Shown here: one piece after another, positions 46,063 to 64,000 of the stretch
How the letters are laid out: the number at the start of each line of letters is the position of its first letter
How positions within the stretch are numbered: position 1 is the stretch's first letter
Source: Musa acuminata AAA Group
Taxonomy: Eukaryota; Streptophyta; Magnoliopsida; Zingiberales; Musaceae
Direction: 5' to 3'
Length of the DNA: 64,000 bases
Assembly: GCF_036884655.1 (NCBI RefSeq)
Contig: NC_088330.1
Span: 33,647,001-33,711,000, forward strand
Notes under the pieces: model-generated
What the model was told of the DNA's origin: nothing
Seen by the model: the letters and a program-made list of their open reading frames with translations, nothing else
Databases searched by the model: none
Translations under genes and position numbers: made by a program

Positions 46063-47482
46063 CTAATCATCCCCATTACTGCTTAACATCTCCAGGAATG
46101 AGAGAACAACCAAAGGGCCAAGAACAGGTGGAAGCCGTGGCTTGTTGAATGCCACAAGTGGTTCAGCCTTTTCGTTCATTACGCGATATAATCCACCAAG
46201 CTCCTCATTTTCTTGCTTATTTGGCACAGATATGGTCATCGTTCCTGCTCGCAAGATGTCTCTAGTTTATAAAAGCATGTAAAAATGGAAAAGAAGAATG
46301 AACATGAAGTATTTAAAAGAACAGGTTGCAATTACTCCATGCTCCCTTCATGGGATAGATTCGCCTGAGAATACATTTAACTGGTAGTTCAGTGAGAACC
46401 CTCATTTAGGTTTTGGACCTTTTGGCTATTTGCAGTGTTGCAAGTAATCCTGCAAAAGAAAGTTCATTGGCTATCCTTGCGAGGCATGACAGAAAACAAT
46501 ATACTAAAGCCTGATAATTCTTTACATGGAAAATGAAAGTGAAAAAGAAAACAATTTCCCTAAGAAAGGATAGTGTATCATAAAATATGCTTCTAACAGG
46601 CTGCTTCAATAAGATATTTTGCAAGAAAAAGGAAGAGAAAGGAAAAGAAAGGCTCTGCCTCTAGTTCTAATTCTCAGAGAATTGGTACCTTAGAGAAGTC
46701 AGATGGGTGAGTATTGGTAATTTACAGCCAATTGCTGCTCAGGATTAGTACAAACACCCAGCTTACCACAATATACATGGATTTTTAGAGTTCTTTACCA
46801 AGGATGCACATGGATTTTCGTCGAGCAACCAATAACGTGCAAAAATTAATGCTCCCTTTATTGTTTACAGAAATTTCAGCCAAATCCTACCCAAATGTAA
46901 TTAATCATATGCCATCTTTCACCTATCACTTGCTGATGATTCTGTGTTGTTGTTTTGATCATAGGGCCTTATGATCACATCAAGACACACATAATCCCTA
47001 ATTTGGAAAAGAACAAACGAGACAAACTATCTAGTAGTACAATCTCGCAACCTATCATTTGGGAATACTGCTAAAGATTGATCAGCAACATGTTCAAGTA
47101 ATCGCTTAGTTAGTTGACAGGAAAAGGATTCAACCAAAATCTTATACATGGTCCTTCCGAATGCAACTTCCTCATTCCAAATTCTCGTTAACTTTCTGCC
47201 GATGACCACTAGTTGGCAATACACCTAAAGGGGCACCTCGATTGCCGTAAGAGCAGGAACGCAGCAATCCCTTCTGACCTTCATATCGGTAAGCATCGAA
47301 CGTTTATTGACTCCCAACAACGCGACTTATCTCTATCGTGCCAATGTCTACAAGACTGCAAGATCTAAATGTTTTCAAGGTAAAGAACAAAAGCAAAAGA
47401 AGAGCTTACCGGATCGAAGAGGCAATTCGGCTTTCGAAGGAGAAGGAAGAGGAAGAAGACGAGGTGGCTGATAAACCGTCAT
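46063..47482 (-). CDS. candidate multi-exon gene of unknown function, only end exons proposed
   Basis: The C-terminal exon is proposed at 46261-46063 on the minus strand, after an acceptor AACTAG. It reads DILRAGTMTISVPNKQ, then ELGGLYRVMNEKAEP, then KPRLPPVLGPLVVLSFLEM and stops after SSNGDD, which looks like genuine protein. A first exon is proposed at 47482-47410 (MTVYQPPRLLPLPSPSKAEL, donor G|GTAAGC), followed by an acceptor CTTTAG at 47225 and a short continuation GVLPTSGHRQK. The MTVYQPPRLLPLPSPS start could be a plastid transit peptide. The middle exons could not be joined in frame, so the two ends may not belong to one gene. I do not recognise the family. Confidence 0.3.
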
Positions 47483-49519
47483 CGTGGAGCAGACTTGAAA
47501 GCTCCCGAAACTTCCGGATTCGTTTGAAGGCTCACTGGACCGGGCTATGGAGCAATAATAGGACGATCAGGCCGGGTCGGGCCAAGCCGGGGCGGTGGAT
47601 CGTGTCGACCCGGCACTTGGCGAAGCCAAGGCTCTCAAGTCGCTGGCTTGTTAAGCTGTGCTGAACCTACGCCAATCAACTTGCTCGACGCAACCGAACC
47701 CGCACTGTAGACTCGAGGTCGCACCGAACCGAGCCACGACTTGGGTTAGTTCTAAACTCGGATCAAGGCGAGCTACAAGCGGTAGACTGGCTAGGCCTGC
47801 ATAGGTCCAACGAACGGTCTAACTTGGCTCAGACCTAAGTCTATTAAATTTCAAATTCAACTTAAACATTTAGAATAATTTAATTAAAAATAAAAAATAA
47901 TTAGTAACATCACAAAACCATTGTTCATAAATTAAACATCAATAACTAGTATTTTTAAATTTAAAATTTTAGTAAATCGTGAATAATTTAAATCGATTCA
48001 TTTAAACGTATTATAAGTTAGAGAAAATATATCAGAATAGATATATAATCAATAAGATAGATTGAAAATTATTGTTATGAATTAAAAATATTAATAAAGT
48101 CAATACTTCCAAATTAATAAATATAATTACTCAAAAAATTTAGAATAAATAAATAAAGTTCTAGAATATGTGAAAAACTTAGAAGACGGAGATATCAAAA
48201 TATAATTAAAAAATCATTAGAATCAAAATGATAATAACAATTAATCTGGATTTTCATGGAATAAATCTAAATACCACAACAAATAATTCTAAAAATTATA
48301 GAATGATTTCTAAAAGTTATAAGCTTTTAATTATAAAAATATGAATTTATATTATAATAAAAAAATAAAGAATCGGAGAACCTGACGATTGCCTCACATC
48401 TCTTCAGTAGGATCCAAGTCTTGCTCTGAGAGGCTCTGCCAACGGAGGAGTCTTAATAGATTTAAGACTCATAATTTGAAAAATAATCTTTAATTAATTA
48501 AATAATATTTAATTTCTTAACTTAGTTATTTTAGGTTTAAAACTCTTTTTTAATCATCCTATCATCAAATTCAATTAAATAAATTAAATATTTTATTTGA
48601 GATAAAATAAATTTCTTAATTTCTTAATTAATTTTAAAATTACTCCTATTTTAAGATTTTTAATGACTACACTTCCTCACCATCCCGTGCGGCCGTCACG
48701 ACGGGCCGGTTCGATTTCTCCTCTCTCTTTCCTCTTCGGTCAACTCGGAAAGGAGGCATTCACCACCATTATCATCATCCCGACCGCCTCCGCAGCCGCC
48801 ATGGCTGCGGTTTCGGCGCTCTGCTGCGACTGAAGTGGTTGGTCAGCGGAGTGAAGGGCAGCAGGCCGCGGCTCCGAGTAGCTGCCGATATCTTGCCTAA
48901 CACAATAGCAACGCCGGTATTGTGACCGGAGATGTTTGAGGAAATCCTCCTTTTCGGCCTTCTTGATAATAATAAAAGATCAAATTTCCTCTAATCATCA
49001 ATCATCACAAATAGGACGGAGAGCAAACCTATCACTCAAATCTATGCCAAACCTGCGAAGAATACGACAAATACTCGTCCTTGATGGATGTACTCTTTGG
49101 CACCACCAAGGAAAAGGATGTCTTGGGCCATACGAAGTAGCAAGCAAGCAGGCATCACATGTGCCAAAGTGGGTTGGGTTGATGCCGGAGGCGAGGATTG
49201 GGCTCGTACGCCATCGACCAACGTATGTCGCCATCAAACCCATCCTCTATGGCGGGCGACCTGACGACAAGCAAACGATCATAGCATGAGGGAAGCAGTG
49301 GCATGGGGCGGGCCACAAATCGACGCCCCACAAGACGAAAGCAGCAGCAACACCACCACCACCACAAAAAGAATCGAGCCTTTGTGTCCACTGTGAGGCG
49401 AGGGAGCGGCGCGGAACAAGTAATTAAATTGACACGAAGCCACGAAATCGGCACACGCCCTCGTTCTTCCACGCTTACGACCGCAGCCACCCGTACGGTA
49501 TCAACCAGAATTCTTCTTT
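47483..49519. other. intergenic DNA upstream of the clock gene, no supported gene
   Basis: A GC-richer block at 47.5-47.85 kb has phrases such as GGGCCAAGCCGGGGCGG and no credible ORF. From 47.85 to 48.66 kb it is AT-rich. From 48.66 kb the GC content rises towards the RVE8-like gene, and this part should hold its promoter and leader. ORFs of about 110 codons here overlap on both strands and are not supported. Confidence 0.5.
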
Positions 49520-59280
<9,761 letters not shown>

Positions 59281-61066
59281 CATTTGTAATTCTCTATACA
59301 TGTAAGCTCAACTTATTGTAAGCTTCTGATGTTTCTTTTTTTCTTATTTATCAAGTGAAAGGAAACATGTGTTTCTAAATGATAAATGTGCATATTTCAG
59401 GGTGAAAGGTAAATGATGGTTTGATTACCAAACCTTTCACATAGAAAGATGTTTGACCGTCTATACTTTTCTCAAGGGAGAATTATTAGCTCTGCAGTCG
59501 ACAAAGTGGAACTGTAGGTTTCATTCCACAGACAAAGCCTTGCTATTGGTGTATATAAACAATCACATCGGAAGTGGTTATGGTGATGTTCCTCTGCTTC
59601 ACATTCCAACGTCTGGAGGTATTTCTTACTGCGACTTTAGTTATGAGAACTATGTAGTTCATGATATATGTCTTGCAGACATAATGTTACCCTATCCTGT
59701 ACCCATGTGCTTGTTAAATAGTCTGTTCATAGATCAACTGGTTTAAAGCCTTAAATAGTTGTTTTTTGAGGTATTTAGGGAACCATCATTTGTGCTCAAA
59801 GAGCTTTCTGTAATTGTATCGTGTTAGATTCTGGTTTTGAATTTTGCAGCGATAGTTCTTCACACTGGTTGCACAGCAAAATTTGCTCATCAAAACATAG
59901 TTAGCTTTTCTACTGAATATCCATTAGTCATACTACATACCATAGATTTCCAGCAAGGCACTAAAAAGTCAGCCTTGATAATTATACTTTTTGTATCAGT
60001 TTTGCCGACTTGTTCGAAACATCAGATGCATAGGCTTCAGCCCCATGTACATTTTCAATTCTGTGATATGATCATCAAGTTGACAGTGTTTACAATTGTG
60101 CATTCATGCATAATGAAGAGTGAATCAGAGGTTTATCTAGTCTTATTTTTTTGTCACAATTTTTAAAATTTGATTTATGATCCCTTTCTGAAAATGTAGT
60201 AAACTGACATATATGTGTTGGCAGGCCTCACTACTATGTTATCAGCATCAGTTCTTGTAACATTGGCAAAGATCTAGCTCATGGAATTGTTTGTGAAATG
60301 CCTTCTGTGAAGTCTACTCTCGTTATTCCCGAGTTCACAGCCATCTGAGCCATACTGCAAATTCTTGACAGGGCTGTTCCTGAGATGAATCACAACTACT
60401 GATGCTTATAATAGATAATGTTGCAAGTTAAATCCAAACCATTTCTGTTTTTAAGGGAAGAAATGTCTCGTTCTCAGTTGTTGGCTCTGCTACTGTCCAT
60501 TTCGAGGACAGGAAACCCGATGTGCACACTGCAGATTCCTTAATACCTTATGTTCCTTATCAACTGAGGGTAATTCATGAGGTAATTTATCATGGTAAGA
60601 TGTTTAAATTTCCTAAGCACCTTATGGAAAAGTCTTTGGGATGGTCTTCAACCTTTCATATGATCTTTCGACTTATTTAGTCATAAGAGCGTAAATTATC
60701 CTCTCCCATTAGCTTTCATATTCAAAATATTTTTTATTTATCACACATAGGATTTCTCTTTGTGTGGCTTTTGTGAGTTTTTGTTAACTTCAATTGGTTT
60801 AGAAGAATTCAAAATCTGGTTTGCCTTATGTTGAACGCCAAGTGTTGGTGTGTCACATAATCTCACAAAGTCATGATCATCATAAAAGGGGTGATGGATG
60901 ACTTTCATCAGAAGAACATTACATCAAATTTGTCCTTGAGAAGATATAAATTTAATAGGAATTAGACAACATTGATTAACAAAGAATAGTAATTTTATTT
61001 TCTCATGTTATTTATAGGGTGTGGTTTAGGTTTTAATTTTATTCTTTCGAGTATTCATATGGATAT

Positions 61067-61068
<2 letters not shown>

Positions 61069-61107
<39 letters not shown>
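61069..61107. repeat. (AT)n microsatellite
   Basis: About 18 uninterrupted TA units. Confidence 0.95.
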
Positions 61108-61110
<3 letters not shown>

Positions 61111-61492
61111 ATTAATAATTATCATTTTCATTAGTCTAGTGGTCTTCATCACTAGTGACTTCTAGAGATATATGAGTTGATTCCTTTTCAAACATCTTAT
61201 TATTTTCGAGATCATTTTTTATTGTGAAAGTCTCTTGATGGACATTGATATGCGAACTGTCTCGACTTATGATAGCTAGAGCAACTAACAGAATTATTGC
61301 TTTATCTTTTATTGAATCAATAATAATTTTTTCTTTATTATCATGGTGATGTACGATGGTTGGATCACTAAATCGAGTCTGAATAGATGTAGTGTTGGAA
61401 ATTTTAGAAGGTTTGTCATTTTCAATATCTCCTCAACTTGAGAACTAAACCTTATAGGAATATGAATCACACTCTAAGGTCATATTATGTGT

Positions 61493-61582
61493 ATTTCAGA
61501 GAATTAAGAACATGTAGGATTAATTTTTTTTGTATTTCAGGTTTAAAGAACATGTAGGATTAACTTTTTTATATTTCAGGTT
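61493..61582. repeat. short tandem repeat with AAGAACATGTAGGATTAA
   Basis: The 18-bp phrase AAGAACATGTAGGATTAA occurs twice 47 bp apart, each flanked by TATTTCAG, with a third TATTTCAG at the end. Confidence 0.85.
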
Positions 61583-64000
61583 TTAGTGCAGTGCCAAATC
61601 GTGAGATGGTTTAATAGGTGGTTTTCTTGAAGGTCACATCCAACCATCAGTTTATTAAACTTGTTAATGTTCTCAGCTATAGACATTATTTTGGTGCAAT
61701 GATCTAAAGTTGATCTATCACATGTAGTTGATAGTATATAGAGATATTGTTTTCTTTTAGTTTTTCTTTCATTTCATCTAATATGCTATCAAAGTTTGGC
61801 ATACATGTTGAATTTGTTTTTTATTTTCAATATTGGTCTAATAGAGTTTGGCTTGACTTATAAGTTTCATTTTATGATTCGGTGGCATTGGTTATTTTCA
61901 TGCATGCTCGTTGTACATATGTCATGGTAGCGCAAAGGGTGGAGTAGGAGGCCTTTCATATATTATTTCATATTTGTACTCAAAATATTATTTTACAGTG
62001 ATTTATAGGATTGTTAATGTTTTGAATGTGATTTTGCTCTTGGTCCAATTTTTTATCTGCCTTTTGTATGATTTGAGCTTATTATTATTGTCCTGAGTTG
62101 GTTCTAAGGCCTTTGATATTTTAGCCTTTTTAATATATTATCATTTGCCCAAGCAAACCTTTTGTTGAGAATACACATAAGTTGATTTGTTTTTCTATCG
62201 GTTTCTTCAAGAGATCATAATAAGTTTACCCACTTCTATCAAACATGATGAGGAAACATGCTTTAATATCAAATATAATGTTGGACAACCTAAGGGAAGG
62301 CATAATATAACGAAAGAATTGAGTTGGGGTGGATAATAAATTACAAAAAGCTAAAACCGAGAGAAAAGAGGTGAGAAAAATATGATTGGCGGATATATTA
62401 ATTAAAATAATATAAGTATTAAAATTTAATATAGATTAAGAGGAGGGCTTTGAGACATTCTTATTATCGGCTTTTCATGTTAGGAGGTTTATCTATACGT
62501 CCTCATTATAAGTTAGATTAGCATAGGAGAGGAAGACGAGAATAGATCTCGACTTGCTCCGAGGCTTCTGACTCATGTTGGGAAAAAATTTTGTCTAGCA
62601 TTATTCACACATTACGTGGAAAATAATGCTCTTATTCATTTAAAAATTAATCATCACGTTACAATTCTTAACCTTTTTATATAGGCCCTAAATAGAAAAA
62701 AAAAATGTAATTAAAAAGGAAGAAAATTATTTCAACTTGACATAACTAACTTGTTAATAGTAATACATCTATTAGATCACTATAAGTTAATCTTAATCTT
62801 AGTTCATTTTCGATGTATGACTAATCGAGATATTATAAAAATTAAATCATATCAATAAAATTTAAATATTATATTCAACCATCTTTTGAAAAAAGACAAA
62901 ACTTTTAGAATTATCCTATAAAATAATATTCCTTCTTGTGAATGTTGCATTTTGTTTGTTGTTTTTGCAAACTTTCATGTGTATAATGCTTTGTCGGTGG
63001 AATATTGACATTCTTATGAATATTTCAACTCTCAATGGTTACATACAAGTTTATAGAACATAGAAACACAGGATGCCTATGATAGGTACATGTGAGATTA
63101 TCTAAATTCTTATTTCATTTGATTTTTTTCATTAGAATGAGCTCGTACATACTCACTCGATAATACCATTTGTGAATATTCTAAAAAGTTCAACATGTTA
63201 ATTGAGGACATGATTCCCCAATTGATTGACACGCAATAATACCTACTACTACTTCAAATTCGATCAGATCGTGACTCCTACCATTACATAGTTGGCAGAT
63301 CCAAGCAAGTAAAGATGATTCTCATATATATATTTATCTCTTCCTTTCTTACAAAATAATGATTCTTTCCCTCTTCTTTTTTATTATCAATTTAAGAATT
63401 AATATCATAATTGTTAAAAATATTATCATGTGATAATTCGAATGTATTAATTAAGTTGAACCCGAGTTCATCATCAATCTAAAATGATTCTGAACGATCA
63501 TTTTTCTTTCCACATATGGAATATTTCGAGGCACTTGACATGTTATAGGAACAAACTGCATCTCGGCATTAAAGAAAAAGGGAAAAACATACCAAGAGGA
63601 GAGGAAAGCTAAGATCCGAATTTTTTAGGGTAATCGAGGCAAAGAACGGAAAAATACAAAAAGTATATTTGTGTTATATGTATGTATGTATTCTCCTCCC
63701 AAGCCAAATATAACTGCGGTGGTGCAATGTTACTCGTGCTTCTTCATGGAAATAATACTGGTGGCATTATTTTCTTGGACAATAATTCTATTTGTGTCAT
63801 CCAATAAAAATATCGCTGCACGCGACGCCATTATCTGAGCGTGGAAGCAATCTCCCTTTTCTCTCTCGTCTCAAGACATTGTTCCTTCGAAGCTTGTTCC
63901 AACTTATTTCCTGGCTGTCTGTCTCTTGCAGCATTTCTTTCATAGGCTTTTTGCTCTAATGTTTCTGCCCGCTTCATTCGCGTGCCGCAACACTCATGCG

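Larger units (their letters stand above)
59281..64000. other. RVE8-like 3' flank and intergenic DNA, no supported gene
   Basis: The first kilobase should include the 3' UTR. A TTGGCAG acceptor-like site at about 60.22 kb followed by mixed-composition sequence might be a spliced UTR exon. ORFs of about 100 codons at 59.45-60.17 kb are unrecognised. The rest is AT-rich. Between 61.4 and 62.1 kb the minus strand gives weak stretches of readable protein that could be a decayed retroelement gag, but I cannot support it. Nothing recognisable remains up to the window end. Confidence 0.5.

Overview
The window is nuclear DNA of a flowering plant, most likely a commelinid monocot. The genes are intron-rich, with GC-rich exons set in AT-rich intergenic DNA, and the intergenic DNA holds Ty1/copia debris and microsatellites. 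A banana-type (Zingiberales) genome is my best guess from overall texture, but no single marker in the sequence proves it.

Layout. Positions 1-2891 hold the 3' part of a Ty1/copia retrotransposon (integrase C-terminus, reverse transcriptase, RNase H, polypurine tract, 3' LTR). An AT-rich stretch follows, with a GC-rich island near 7.9-8.3 kb. At 10.4-13.2 kb lies a class II KNOX gene of the KNAT7 type (5 exons, 291 aa). At 18.1-19.6 kb is a short multi-pass membrane protein gene. At 25.1-28.0 kb is a BEL1-like homeodomain gene (4 coding exons, 605 aa) with a spliced 5' leader. At 32.0-34.0 kb on the minus strand is a BTB/POZ gene of the At1g63850 type (2 exons, 652 aa). A minus-strand copia relic is at 36.2-36.8 kb and a possible LTR relic at about 38 kb. 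At 40.2-40.7 kb is a RING-H2 gene, and a decayed tandem copy of it sits 2.6-2.7 kb downstream. A 62-codon small gene with a clean TATA box is near 44.9 kb. Fragments of an unidentified minus-strand gene may lie at 46.1-47.5 kb. A REVEILLE8/LCL-type single-MYB gene (8 exons, 305 aa) spans 49.5-59.3 kb. The last 4.7 kb shows no gene I can support.

How the genes relate. Two TALE homeobox genes, one KNOX and one BELL, lie about 12 kb apart in the same orientation. KNOX and BELL proteins act as heterodimers, and KNAT7 with BLH6 is a known pair in secondary-wall control in Arabidopsis, so the linkage is worth checking for synteny. The RVE8-type gene belongs to the circadian clock network. The other genes have no evident joint pathway.

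I found no exotic or undescribed molecular system. The most unusual items are a likely GC-AG intron in the BELL gene, the decayed RING-H2 duplicate, tandem repeats in a long clock-gene intron, and a GC-rich island with quadruplex-prone motifs on both strands. Exon boundaries were called by eye from splice signals, reading frame and family conservation, without transcript data.
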